The position numbers were made by a program, and so were the translations under genes. Below are positions 11,421 through 23,294 of a DNA stretch of 64,000 nucleotides, one piece after another. The number at the start of each line of letters is the position of its first letter. Position 1 is the first letter of the stretch. The stretch is from Gymnopus androsaceus JB14 (Eukaryota; Basidiomycota; Agaricomycetes; Agaricales; Omphalotaceae), in NCBI GenBank assembly GCA_009733575.1, contig ML769503.1, positions 62,001 through 126,000 of the forward strand. Reading direction: 5' to 3'. Under the pieces are notes generated by a model. The model made no database searches. It was not told where the DNA came from and saw only the letters and a list, made by a program, of their open reading frames with translations.

Positions 11421-11866
11421 TACTGCTAAAGAACCAGCTGTCCTTCTAGATGAAGTTATGTGGCCCAGGTCACCTTGTGTACTGGAATTGGTCAGCACTT
11501 TCCCACTCCCACCTTTGGTGGATGTTGACATTTGTGTGCACCAATTCCATTTAAAAAACCTTGATTCTCTGGAACCAAGTTTCTTCCCTTCTCCTCAAGC
11601 TATAAACCTGTATGTATGGTACAGTGGTTTTCCACTGGTCTGCATCCTGGCACATGAGCTAAGATACTTTTATCATACTTACTTATTTAACCCAACTGCA
11701 CCCATGTTGGAGGCTAGTCTTACCTTATTAAGCAAACGAAGTACATTGATCACTAATCAAGTAAGATGTACGACCACAATTCACAGAATACATCAAGTAG
11801 ATTGTACTGTCATGCGGCCTATTTTTCTGATGAGAAATGATGTCATAGATTGTACTTGGACTGAGT

Positions 11867-13672
11867 TTATAGCGGGGGAGACAAGTACCCATTCTCATCT
11901 TCATAACCATGTTCGACCTTGTCCCACCGTACATCAACAACCTTCTTGAGTTCATCTACTTTTTCAGAAGTAAGATGTGTACAATCTTCCAGATAGAGCT
12001 TGTGGATTGGACGTTGGAGCTTTTCACGGTACACGTGATAGTCCAGCAAGGAATAAAGTAGAGTAGCTCCTTGTGCATGATTCGGCCGGTCAAAATCTGT
12101 ATCAACAAGTTTGAGTGTGTGAAGAGCGGGGAAAAATAACGTCAGATGACCAGAGCCTGAGTTCACTCTGTCAGAAGCAACAGCAATATCACGAACGTCT
12201 GTGTATGCACCAACAAATTTTTCGTGTCCACTCATCCCATCGATTGTCAAGGTGGTGATTTGAGGTAACGACCCGAAAGTTTTCGCACATGCTGGATAAC
12301 TGCTACTTTCGCTATAGCTGTTATCAATATGCAAATTGCTTAGCTGTAGAAGCGGAAGTGGGGAGCAGATAGCGGCAACCACGTCGTCAATTAGATGATC
12401 CATTACTAGGGTATGTTCCCAAGCAAATTCAATTTTGAACCACCCAGCAGTAGATGCGTGGGCAAACGAGCCCGGAGAGACATTTTCCAAGGCTACTTCT
12501 GACGGGATGTCATCCCATGCCTGGATATAGAGACGCGAGCTCAGATGAACCAGAAGACTCTTAATCACAGGAACCCTAGTGCCCGGAGGTGCAGGCATAT
12601 TTTTGTTACCGCGCACAAGTGGTAGACGCTGACACACTTGGTTGATTAGTACCAGTGTCGTCGAGCCTTTCTGTGGAATTTGAGAGCATGTGGCTCTCAC
12701 ATGAGTGGTAGCGGCAGTCGGAATGTGGACATGCTCAAGGAAGGTCACACATTCTTCGAGAGCGCCTGTGATGCGTAGGTTGCGTAAATTAGGCAGAGTA
12801 ATGCGAGACTTTCCAGTGGCATTGGTACTTGTGTTTCCCGGAAGAGACTTCGGAAGACACTTCTCCAGGTCCAACTCCTCAAGCTGAGGCATGGCAGTCA
12901 ATACGCTGAGGAGTTGGTCCAACGTAGGTGCGGGTGGACCAGGATTCCGTACTTTAAAGTAGGCGAGGTTGCGGAGTAAGGACGAGTCCCAGCGGAGATG
13001 GCAACCGGTTAGGTCAATGTGGTATAGTCGAGATGCATCGTCTGCAAGGAAATCCTGAGGGATAATATACCGTTCGGATAGATAGTAGTCCGTCAAATCC
13101 AGGATTAGAGTACCCAGGAGGGGGGCAGGGTAATTGATTCCACTAAGGAGTTTATCCATGTTGTTCCGAGAAGCCAGCAGATGAATCTCGTTGATTCGGG
13201 TAATTTGTTTCAGACTCTCGCCGACGGTCTTTAGGACCCAAGGGGTGAGCCAGGAATTCGAGGTGACTTCGATGTTCAGAGGCGCCATTTTCGACCGCTT
13301 GATCATCTCAGATGCCAAATTCGGTTTTGTGAAATCAGGTGTACTCCACAACTCGGGACAGTTCAGGGAAATCGTGCGCCAAAGGTGGGAGATGTGAGTG
13401 ATGGTGATCCAATGCCACCTATACCTAAGTGGCGTCGGGCCATGAGTCGGGATGAACATGAAAATCGCGCAAAGAATTTCCGCAGGAAGCTTGGAAATGG
13501 GTACAAGGGAGTTGCGACGAGATCTGAGCTTCCTGATTGCGTCCTCATACCCCGCAATTTCCTCATCAATTTCATCTAACTCGGAGTTGGTGGAACTTCG
13601 GATGGCAGCTGCAGAAAGCAAGCACAATCAGCATCAGGGCTATCGAAGGAGATAATTACTAGAACCAGTCAT
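11867..13672 (-). CDS. F-box protein, paralog 1
   Basis: A putative substrate receptor of an SCF ubiquitin ligase. The first exon is only 13 nt (13672-13660, ATGACTGGTTCTA). A 51-nt intron (13659-13609) follows, and then one long exon. A short coiled coil (SELDEIDEEIAGYEDAIRKL) precedes the F-box-like segment ISKLPAEILCAIFMFIP, then WITITHISHLWRTISLNCPELW. This is the usual arrangement in the large mushroom F-box families. The remainder of about 450 residues is leucine-rich and LRR-like, and ends in an acidic tail at the stop at 11867. No frameshift was found. It lies head to head with the DNAJC28-like gene and is paralogous to 15609-17385. The substrate is unknown. Confidence 0.88.
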
Positions 13673-13822
13673 ATTTGAACCAGAAAGAGCAGTTCACAAG
13701 CAGACGTTGGATTATTTCAAGGCAAAGAGGTTGAGTTCAAAGCAGGAAACTGAAACTCGAAAAAAAAACAGCGCTAAAGCGGGAAGCGCCTATAAGTAAG
13801 CGCCCTTACTTACCGTCTTTGC
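13673..13822. promoter_or_regulatory. shared divergent promoter, F-box 1 / DNAJC28-like
   Basis: Only 150 bases separate the two start codons on opposite strands, so both genes must be driven from here. I see no unambiguous TATA box. Confidence 0.4.
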
Positions 13823-15207
13823 ATGCAACCACGACTAGACAAACTCATCCCTCGTACTGCAAGAAACTTTTCTTCTTATCCAGCTCTATATATCCATTTC
13901 TCTAATCCCTCGAGGAACTCTCAGCGAAATGGCTTGAACGCCAGTGACAAATTATTCGCCGATGCCGCTCGAGAAGAAGCCGATGGAAGAGGTACACCTT
14001 CCAAGTCGGCGTATCTACAATCTCTAGAGCAAAAGCATGAAAACTGGACCGGGGAAGAGAATATACAGGATGCAGTGCTCAGGATGCTTGTCGATAAGTA
14101 CAAGCCGTTGAGAAGTGGAACAATCACTACTGCCGAGCAAAAACTCAAGCAGACTCCTCCGAGGATAACTCCATTCCCCTCATTAACCAAACCATCCTCC
14201 GGCTCCTGGGCAACTGAAGTCTCTTCTCCCATCTTCTGACACTCATAGACCATGGCATACGGAATTCAAAGTCCCTTCTCACGTCGCTTCCTCTATCAAA
14301 CTTGCAAATATGCCTCCTCCTCCGCGGCTAGCATCCACTCCCACAGATGAAAAGGCAAAGAAGAAGGAGAAAGAGCTGCTCAAGCGGACAGAACAGGCAG
14401 GGCGGCTTGGTAGAGCGAGAGAATCAACATTGGATTATCGGTTGGGGCTGAAGAATAGGGCGAATTTGAAGGGCAGTGGAGATCAATCCACAGGAGCGAG
14501 ACCTAATCCAGTCAGTCATGAGAGGATGGACGAGTTTGATCGAGGACAAGATTGAGGTTAGTTGCTTTTTGCTGTACGTATTCTCTTGCCAACAAATATC
14601 CCATAGAAAGCTCGTAGTGCGGAGTATTCGATCGCATCAAAGGCCGTGGTCTGCCTCTAGCGCGGACAACAGAAGAGAAAAATCCTTTCATAGGCAGGGA
14701 AGAGTTTCTCATGAACCGCATAGTTCAGCGGAACGGTGCTGCTCCTCCCTGGGTTGAGCTGCAAAGCGGTACGTGTTCTTCGTCCGAGAAAAATTTCCCT
14801 CACTCATAAAACCATGAACAGAATTAGACACGGCTGTAAACACCTTCCGGGACCTCCTGCGTCAATCCTACACGCGCCGTGTCGTCCGTACCCTCACAGC
14901 CTTGCATCCGCCTGCCCTCCTAGCCAATCGACTGACTCTTCACAACATTAAAGCACATCGTGATCCCGAATGGGAGGAGAAGGAGCGTGCATATCATGAT
15001 GTCGCTATAGAGGAAATCAATTCCCGAGTTAGAAAGTACAATATACATGCTCCCCCGTCTGTGAGGAGGGCATATTACAGTCGCAATGTGGAGGTGGGGA
15101 GGCTGTATGAAGATTGTGCTGAGGATGTGCTGAAAGGACTGAGGGAGAGGGTGGAGATGTCTACTTCTGACGGAGGCAACAAGCGCAAGGTGGCTGAGAG
15201 GTGGTGA
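13823..15207 (+). CDS. DNAJC28-like protein (DUF1992), likely mitochondrial; frame interrupted
   Basis: The protein has an Arg/Ser-rich, mitochondrial-type N terminus from the ATG at 13823 and then the DUF1992 (DnaJ homologue subfamily C member 28) region. This includes GRARESTLDYRLGLK, RGWTSLIEDKIE, then FDRIKGRGLPLARTTEEKNP, FLMNRIVQRNGAAPPWVEL, and a C-terminal part with RRAYYSRNVEVGRLYEDC. The reading needs introns at 14557-14606 and 14769-14821. Three one-base shifts interrupt the frame: an extra C near 14229, an extra base near 14517 and a missing base near 14626. The protein is otherwise complete and ends at 15207. The role in the family is poorly known; no J domain is present. The gene is divergent from F-box 1. 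Shifts may be sequence errors or true decay. Confidence 0.75.
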
Positions 15208-15608
15208 GAGAGAGATGGTTGAAGGACAGGAATCGGATAGTGAATTTGTGAGTTTTAGGGATCTGCTTACTGGGATGGGTCGATAGACTCTTTGCGAGAT
15301 GGGGATGGAAAGCACGCTGATGGGTGTTGGATACATGTAGAGCCGACACCTTCTAGCCTTGCAATATACTTTTATGTGTAGAGATTTTCAATCTCGGGCT
15401 GGAAATTGTACATGTACCTCAGTTGTAATATGGAAGTTCAAGTTTCTCGTACTTTGCGGGAGCTCAATTAGAACGTTGGATACGACGTCTTGAAAAAGGT
15501 ATGAATGACTAGTAAAAAAAGGACTTGTATATACAGTGCGAGGCAGTATGGTTGTAGAATAAATGAACATCGAACATGACTAAAGGAGAACTGGGGCGAG
15601 TACTTGGC
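15208..15608. other. intergenic, convergent gene ends
   Basis: The 3' flanks of the DNAJC28-like gene and F-box 2 face each other here. Nothing else was recognised. Confidence 0.4.
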
Positions 15609-17385
15609 TTAATACATGTCTTCTTCCGAGTCTTCCGACAACGAGTTTTCGTCACTGGTATAACCACGCTGAGTCCCATCCCATTGAGTGTTTCTGATAA
15701 CACTCTGAAACTCCATTATGTCCTCGTATGAGAGACAATCACAGTCATCCAGGTAAAGTATCTGAAGTTTGGAACCTAGCTTCTGGCGCCGGTCTAGACA
15801 GTCCACAAGGGGCACGATCCAAAGTGACATTCTCCGGATCCCCCTTTGCTCTCAGAACTGATTCGAGTTCGATTCGGGTCGAAATCTGCTCCAAGAATTC
15901 TGAATGTTCTGAGAGCGGGGAATGTCAATTTCGGGCTACTGGTGCTTGAGGCATGAGTTGATTCCGGGTCAAGTGTGTTGACAATTTCACGCATCGAACC
16001 CCCCTCAGCAGTCAATGTTGTGATGTTAGGCAACAACCCGAAAGTGTTTGCTAAGCCGATTGAGAGGTCCTCAGCACTCCTGATGTGCAAGTTCCTTAGA
16101 GACGTAAGTGGAAGTGAGGAGTAAATGACCATAGCCATTGTGTCATGCAGCTCATTCATCGCAGAGCTTGGCCAGGAAAATTCAAGCTTGAGCCATCCAG
16201 GAGCCCCTGTGGACGCAAACGAGATGGGAATCCAACGGAGAGGTTCTGGTGGGGTTGCTGCCATCACGGTCTCGCGGTCGACGGGTGCACTGTCCCATGC
16301 TTCCACAACCATGGTTTCATCAAACTCTACCAGAAGACTTTGGATTTCAGTGCCTGTGCGCGATTGACTTTGGTTGCGCACAATTGGTAACCGGCGACAG
16401 AGTTGTTTGATTTCAGCTACTTCCATCGACTCTTTCCTAGGTGGCTGGGAACATTTGGCTATGATGCTAACAGAGGCACTAGTCGGAAAAAGGACATGTT
16501 CTAGGAGAATCAAACATCCCCTGAGAGCACCTGCGACGCACAGCTTGCGCAAAAAAGGCAGGTTAACATGGGGTTTTGCGATAGGCTTGGTAATTGGAAG
16601 AGCATTCTCCGAGTCCAAATCGAGGACCTCAAGCTGAGGCATTCCTGCCAATACATCAATGAATTGGTCCAGTGTGGGCGCGGGTGGGACCGGATTGTGG
16701 TTTTTCAAATGGACGAGGTTACGGAATAGAGAAGAGTCCCAGCGGAGATTGCAATTATATAGCTCGATGTGGGATAGCCGGGGCGCATCATCTGCGAGAA
16801 AGTCTGATGGGAGGAGGTACGGCTCGAAAAAGGAGTTATTCAGATACAAACTGTCTAGGAATGGTGCAGGGCGGTCGAGTTCACAGATAATTCTATCCAT
16901 ATAGTGTAGTCGAGAAGTGGATATATGAATCTTCTTGAGTCTAGCAGCTTCTTTCAGGCCCGCACTGACAACGTCCAAGATGTGAGGAGTGGCTATATCG
17001 GCCTCAACGGTGAGCAGCGACATCTTCGAACGCTCGATCATCTCCGACGCTAAATTTGGCTTTGCGAACTCTGGTGTGGCCCATAATGCCGGACAGTTCA
17101 AGGCAGCGATACGAAAAAGGCGACAGATGTGGGTTATGGTGAGCCAGTGCCAACGATAGGCTCTTTCCCGGACACAGAACATAAAAATTGTGCAAAGAAC
17201 TTCCACCGGAAGCTTGGAGATGGGTATGAGGAGGTTGCGACGAGATCTGAGATCCCTAAGGGCCGACTCATGGGCAAAGATTTCTTGGTCAATGCTCTCC
17301 AGCTGGGCATTTTGGACAGGAGTAGCTATATGGAGAAAATGAGTACTTAAAATACCAGAGAGATAACCTTACAAGAACCACTCAT
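15609..17385 (-). CDS. F-box protein, paralog 2; one frameshift near the 3' end
   Basis: This gene has the same architecture as paralog 1: a 13-nt first exon (17385-17373, ATGAGTGGTTCTT), a 47-nt intron (17372-17326), and then the coiled coil and F-box-like segment (ISKLPVEVLCTIFMF, then HWLTITHICRLF). Shared motifs with paralog 1 include SEMIERSKM, SDFLADDAPRLSHIELYNC and PAPTLDQF. Near 15840, in a run of five C, the frame shifts by one base. The C-terminal part (LGSKLQILYLDDCDCLSYED and an acidic tail) then continues to the stop at 15609 and aligns with the end of paralog 1. No intron explains the shift. The gene is head to head with HSP78. Confidence 0.82.
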
Positions 17386-17572
17386 ATTGAAGCTGCAGTA
17401 GTGAAGAAGTGGCTTGGAAGTGGTAAAGAAGGATTTAGACGCCCGTCTGAACTGAGGTCATTGGGCGCTTTTTGTTCTGGCATTTTCTTTCTCGTACCTT
17501 CTGCCAGATTCTGGACTGGTTGGCCGGCTTGTATATTAACCTTCTTTTCTAATACGAATCATTCGCTCCAAC
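17386..17572. promoter_or_regulatory. shared divergent promoter, F-box 2 / HSP78
   Basis: 187 bases lie between opposed start codons. A TTGTATATTAACC stretch near 17530 could serve as a TATA-like element for HSP78. I looked for alternating GAA/TTC heat-shock elements and saw only TTC-rich, imperfect matches. Confidence 0.4.
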
Positions 17573-20546
17573 ATGATTTCACGAACACTAATGAGGCGGT
17601 CTTTCGCCTTACAGGCACCAAGTCTCTCGTCTGTAGGGCGTGTTCTTCCTATAGCTCTGAAGCGGTATGGCTTCCAAGTAACATCGACGCGCAATTACGC
17701 CTCTGGTCCACCTGGAGGAGGAGGATTCCCCGGCTTCAGTTTTGGGCCTCAGCATAAGAAGGGGGACGCGTTGAAGGAATACGTGAGTTGCACATTCTCT
17801 TACCTCAAGTCCTTCAGGCTAATATTCCTCAGAGCGTTGACCTGACAGAGATGGGTTCGTCTCACAAACTTATCGTTATTGCGCTAGTTCGCTAATTAGT
17901 TGGTTGTTTGGTTGGCAGCAAGAGAGGGAAAGTTGGATCCCACCATAGGGAGAGATGAGGAGATCAGAAGAACGATACAAAGTGAGTTTTTCTTTCTGTT
18001 TAGTGCTTTTCTCTGCTGATGCTACTATTTCCATTATTAGTTCTTTCTCGGAGAACAAAATCCAATCCCGTTTTAATTGGTCCTCCAGGAGTTGGTAAAA
18101 CAGCCATATTAGAAGGGCTGGCAAGTCGCATTGTCGCGAAGGAAGTTCCAGAGGTATAAATTTCATTGAACTGACTTTAGACTTGTTCGACTTATCTGGA
18201 TTTATTCTACAGTCTCTCCAAAACAAACGTGTCCTTTCAATCGATCTATCTGCCATAATGGCAGGGTCGGGTATCCGAGGACAGTTCGAGGAGAAGTTCA
18301 AGGCTCTAATACGGGATATTGAAGACGAGGCTGGGAATGTTATATGTTTCATTGACGAAGTTCGTACGTATCGTTTCAGATTTACTGTGTTATGATTTAC
18401 TTACGCGTTGCAGACACTCTTTTCCAGCTCGGTAAAGCAGAAGGGAGCATCGATGCCGGCCAAATGATAAAACCTGCTTTAGCGCGAGGATTGCAGCTTG
18501 TCGGTGCGACAACGCGTACGTATTTCTCAGCTTTATCTCGGTTCATGGGAGTTGACATTCGGTTTAGCTGACGAGTACCGCAAGACCATTGGAAAAGATG
18601 CAGCTTTGGAACGTCGTTTCCAACCCGTCACTATTGACGAGCCGACAGTAGAATCTACAATTTCCATTCTTCGAGGCCTCAAGCCGCGGTACGAGGTCCA
18701 TCATGGTGTTGAAATCTCTGACTCCGCACTGGTTACAGGTGAGCATTCCAATTAGTACTGCTTCTTGATTTAATGAATTCCCATTTCTCTCAGCGGCCGT
18801 ATATTCCTCTCGCTACGTCTCCGACCGTTACCTCCCAGACAAAGCCATCGACCTCGTAGACGAAGCCGCATCCGCTCTCCGTCTGGCACAAGAATCCAAA
18901 CCAGACGAACTCGAATCTCTCGATCGCGAAATAATGACTCTTCAGATCGAGTTAGAATCTTTGAAAAATGAATCTGATGTATTCAGCGTCGAGCGTCGGG
19001 AGAAGGTAGAGTCGGACCTCAGACACAAAAAGGACGAAGCTCAGCGCTTGACGGAGATTTGGCAATCTGAGAGGGAGAGGTTGGAGAAAATCAAGAATTT
19101 GAAGGAAAGATTGGAAGAGACCAAGTATCAGCTCGAGGTAGCGCAAAGGCAGGGGCAGTACGAGCTTGCGAGTCGTTTGAGATTCTCGACTATTCCCGAA
19201 CTGGAAGCGCAGTTGCCCAAGGAAGATTCAGATACCTCGATGACGCAGGACGGGGGTCCGTTATCAATGTTGCATGACCGAGTGAACCCGAATGACATTG
19301 CGAGAGTTGTGGCGAAGGCTACGGGAATTCCGGTGCAGAATTTGCTCAAAGGGGAGAAGGACAAGTTAGTTCATGTGCGTCATAATTTTTGGTATGCCTT
19401 TGAGTCTTCTCTAACTGTTTCTTTAGATGGAGGATACTTTACATCAGAGAGTTGTCGGACAGGACCATGTTGTGCAGGCTATCAGCGACGCTGTTCGGAT
19501 GTCTAGAGCGGGTCTTCAGGCTCCAAACAGACCAGTTGCCTCCTTCCTATTCTTGGGCCCAACTGGCGTTGGCAAGACGGAATTGTGCAAAGCATTGGCT
19601 GGATTCCTTTTCAATGACGAACAGCGGGGACTGTAAGTCTTCTCTTCTCTTTGGGGATGCAAAGCTAATTTTGTTTCTAGTATTAACATTAACATGTCGG
19701 AATATCATGACAGACATACTATTTCGCGTCTCATTGGTGCTGCTCCTGGCTATGTCGGTTTCGAAGAAGGCGGTACGTATTGATTTTTTCTTCACATAAC
19801 TTCTTATGCAAGCGAACTTCAGGCCAGCTCACGGAAGCCGTCCGTCGCAAGCCCTATGCAGTCGTCCTACTGGATGAACTTGAAAAGGCTCATAAGGATG
19901 TCGCAATGATTTTACTTCAAATCCTCGATGAAGGTAGCGTTACGGACAGTCAGGGCCGCAAAGTAGACTTTTAAGAACACAATTATCTGCCTCACGAGTA
20001 ACCTAGGTGCGCAATGGCATTCCGTCTTTTTTTTTTTGTGGATAATGCTCATTTATGCTACAGGGAGCGATATCCTCGCACACAAAACCGCCTGCAATGA
20101 AGACGGTGTTGTACTACCCGATGCTCGGGACGAAGTCATCCAGCGCACCCAAGAATATTTTCCTCCAGAGCTCCTCAATCGTCTGGATTCGATGCTCGTT
20201 TTCAACAAGCTCTCCAAACAATCTATCCTCCAGGTCGTCTCTCTGCGCTTGAATGACATCGCTGAACGGCTTAAAAACAAGCGTATAACACTTGACGTTG
20301 GACGAAGCTGCCCGAGAATGGCTTGCGAATCAGGGTTATTCGGAGCTTTATGGTGCAAGAGCTATTGCTCGGGTTGTTCGTACAGACGTTCTGTTCCCGT
20401 TGGCACAAAGGCTTCTCAAGGGTACGATTCGGGATGGCGATGTAGTGATTATTCGTGTTGCAGATGATGGCTCGTCGTTGCATATCAAGGATAATCATTC
20501 GCCTGATCCTAATGCCTCTGAGGTACAAACAACGGAGTCTATATAA
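17573..20546 (+). CDS. HSP78: mitochondrial AAA+ disaggregase Hsp78 (ClpB family)
   Basis: Hsp78 solubilises aggregated proteins in the mitochondrial matrix with mtHsp70. The first exon gives a typical presequence ([10 protein letters not shown]) and a Gly/Pro linker. As in other Hsp78 proteins, there is no Clp N domain. NBD1 has IGRDEEI, Walker A GPPGVGKT, Walker B VICFIDEV and the [10 protein letters not shown] loop. A charged coiled-coil M domain follows (about 18900-19200). NBD2 has [38 protein letters not shown] and [10 protein letters not shown]. About eleven introns are needed. Two extra bases break the frame: one T in the T run at 19969-19972 and one G near 20300. Full ClpB sequence continues after each. 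The gene is divergent from F-box 2. Confidence 0.93.
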
Positions 20547-20718
20547 TGTCTCTACTAGATTTCGCATTATATCCACTGTATCATTAACATTTCTCACCAC
20601 TCATCACATAATTTTGTAGCATATCTAAAATAATTTTCATATCAAGTTTACATAAAAGTATAAGTACAAAATCTCCTCATGCGATCAAGTTACACTGGTC
20701 AAAGCTGCATATATCAAG

Positions 20719-22888
20719 CTAGTCTTGGATCTGCACTTTGATAGCTCCTTGCGTGGGATCTGCAGCGACATGAAATGCTGCAACGGCCTCTTCAAGTGAG
20801 AATCGATGAGTGACCAAAGGCTTAACATTGATCAGGCCTCCTGCAATCAATCGGATTGCTTTCGGGTACTAATGAGAGGGATTAACCTCCAGCTCTAGTC
20901 ATCACTAAATGCACACACCTGACTGGAATATCGGTAGAGGAATTGAACATCAATCTCATTGGCGCTAAGATGCATGAAAGGGAACTGTTTGGCAATCAGC
21001 ATAGCATATTAAACAAAACCAACAAGCATTACATACCACCTGTTCATTCTTCCCCATACCAATGATGAAGACTTTGCCCCCAAAGGTGATAGACTGCTAA
21101 CATTAGGATGAGTTTCAAGCAAGTAAATTGATTACTTACGAAGACAGCGGTATGGATGCTGCTCTCGACACCTGTACACTCGAGAGCAAGTTGCAGAGGC
21201 CCACCTGCAATATCCTTAATCACTTTGGCTTGTTCTTTCGGACTCAGTTTTTTATCAACTAGCACCGTGCGTACGCCAGGTACAAGCGATTTAGCGAAAT
21301 CGAGACGACTTTGGAAAAGGTCGGTTATAATAGGGACGGTCAAAGTGGCCACTGAAATGATCGCTGAAACGTCGCTGAAATGACTGCTGAATAAATCACA
21401 TTTCATGTTTCAGCGGCAGTTTCGTTGAACGACCTTTTTTTTTCCACTTAATTTGGCTGCTGAAATATAACTGCTAAATTTGAGTTTATACTGTAATCAT
21501 GCCACAAAAGAAATTTATTCCACTTCTATACAACTCTCCTCATGCCCTATGGTGAACGACGTCCAGCACGTTGTTCGAATGTACCCCAAGTTTCAGTCTT
21601 GGCAAGAAAAGCGCGCAAAACATCGTGCTGAACGCAAACAAGAGGCTGGTGTCTCCAATAGTTTTTTTCGCGGCTTCGAAGATCTTTCCTTACCAGTGAC
21701 GATCAGCCGTGGTCTTTTCTTGAGTCAAATAAGGAAATTTCAATTTTCGCGAGGCCCTAACCCTATAACTACACAAATGTTTTAGGGTTCATGCAAGTTT
21801 CAGCCGCTGAAAGCTGTTTAAGCAGCTCCCGAGCTGCTGACAACTTAAATCGCCGCTGAATTTTTTGGCCGCTGAAATGTGTTTTCAGCACAACTTTCAG
21901 CGATCATTTCAGCAGTCACTTCAGCAGCCACTTTGACCGTCCCTAATGATAGGTTCAGCACCTGCCGCTCTGGCGCTGAGAAGAGATACTAAACCAATTG
22001 GACCAGCGCCGCTGGAAGTTAGGGTCAGCAGACACGAAGTCAGCTGGACAAATCTTACCAGATGACGACTGGGTCTCCGAGGCGCAGTCCAGCGCGTTCA
22101 ATGCCAGCGAGCGCTACGGCAAGCGGCTCACACAAGGAGCCCTCTTCGAAAGACATGTTGTCGGGAAGACGGTGAAGCCATTGAGCAGGGTGAACGTGCC
22201 AACGCGTCAAGGTTCCTATAAACACCGGTAAAACAGGTGCGTTACATAGAGGTAAATAACATTACCATGATATGGAGGAGCGGAGAAGAAGACTACGTCC
22301 GGGCATAGATTATAACGACCCGTTCTGCACGCGTCACACGATGGTAAAGAGCAAGGAACACCGACTTCCATGGCAACTCGATCGCCTGACGAATAGATAT
22401 TCAGCCAAGGAAAATGAAGACCGCGTCTAGATCAACCTGCTTTCCACTCGGTTACTCCTTCGCCGACTTCAACAATCTCTCCAGCAGACTCATGACCTGA
22501 GCCACACTAAAATATCAAGTGAGAATGATAGCTTGTGAGCCTCATTTCGGCCTCACTTCGTCTGTCAGAATCATAGAGTCGCCAAGGCGTCCATGCTTCC
22601 ACAAATGAACATCGCTCCTACATAGTATACTTAAGCGGCTCATCGGGTAGTGATAACAGTAATAATAACTTGCCCACAAATTCCAGTAGCACGAACATGG
22701 ATAAGCACCTGTCCAGGACCAGGCTTCGGCTTGGGCTTCTCGACCAGGTGAATCTCATGTGCAGGATTATAGAACGCAGCGATATTTGCAGAACTGGGGG
22801 GTTTCTCTCCGGGGCTCAACACACGAAATTCAGGATGATCAAGGATCTTTTTAGGATCGTAGATGGCTGGATTCCCTACAATAGACAT
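20719..22888 (-). pseudogene. zinc-dependent polyol/alcohol dehydrogenase, copy A, split by a TIR element
   Basis: A medium-chain dehydrogenase of the sorbitol/xylitol/arabinitol type. It starts at the ATG at 22888 and ends in AIKVQIQD at 20719. Visible parts are ATGICG (catalytic Cys), the GHESAGE motif, the structural-zinc Cys cluster in [20 protein letters not shown], and the nucleotide fold around [20 protein letters not shown]. Intron 1 (22673-22618) has a GC donor. A 615-bp TIR element (21331-21945) sits inside the exon, in the codons for PIIITDLF after the Rossmann strand. Without it the frame is open, and I found no other lesion. The gene is paralogous to 23295-24868. Confidence 0.85.
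21331..21945. mobile_element. 615-bp non-autonomous TIR element in dehydrogenase copy A
   Basis: Ends are TAGGGACGGTCAAAGTGGC and its reverse complement, and subterminal regions are full of GCTGAAA repeats on both sides. The uninterrupted copy B and the reading frame show the empty site was TTATAATGATAGG, so up to four bases (TAAT) were duplicated. There is no transposase. Superfamily is uncertain; a three-base TAA duplication would suit PIF/Harbinger. Confidence 0.85.
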
Positions 22889-23008
22889 TTTGAGAACAAT
22901 GTGCCGATTGTTGGTGAGGGGGGAAAAGAAATCTGGGGAACAGTTGCTCTGTTCTGTAAGTAAGTACTTATAGACAGAGCGGGCCGTGGTTACCGTTGAA
23001 CCGCGTTT

Positions 23009-23094
23009 GTAGTGATTATTCGTGTTGAGATGGCTCGAATAACCATTCGCGTGATCTTAATATCTCTGAAGCACAAGCAACAGAGTCTATATAA
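23009..23094 (+). pseudogene. duplicated 3' tail of HSP78
   Basis: TGTAGTGATTATTCGTGTTG, then ATTCGC-GATC-TAAT, then AGAGTCTATATAA correspond to the last codons and stop of HSP78 at about 20451-20546, with a small internal deletion. The downstream flank (TCAAGTTTACATAAAAGTAT) also matches the HSP78 3' flank. This marks the left edge of a tandem segmental duplication whose other content is the dehydrogenase gene. Confidence 0.85.
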
Positions 23095-23294
23095 TATCTC
23101 TATGTCTATTACTAGGTTGCGCCTATTCTTATTATCTCTATATACGTTGTTCAGCGATCCTATGCCCCACTCATCACAGATCTTTGTAGCATAAGTGCAC
23201 ATCTAAAAGAATAGTTTTCATTTCAAGTTTACATAAAAGTATAAGTACATCCTCATGCGATCAAGTTACATTGGTCAAAGCTGCATATATCAAG

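Noticed and set aside
11386..11949. 187-codon plus-strand frame
   Set aside because: It starts inside the right terminus of the TIR element and its last part overlaps the F-box 1 coding end on the other strand. No domain or splice logic supports it.
15794..15850. Intron explaining the F-box 2 frame change
   Set aside because: The only GT...AG pair in the right place would be about 22 nt, too short to splice, so a one-base shift is the simpler reading.
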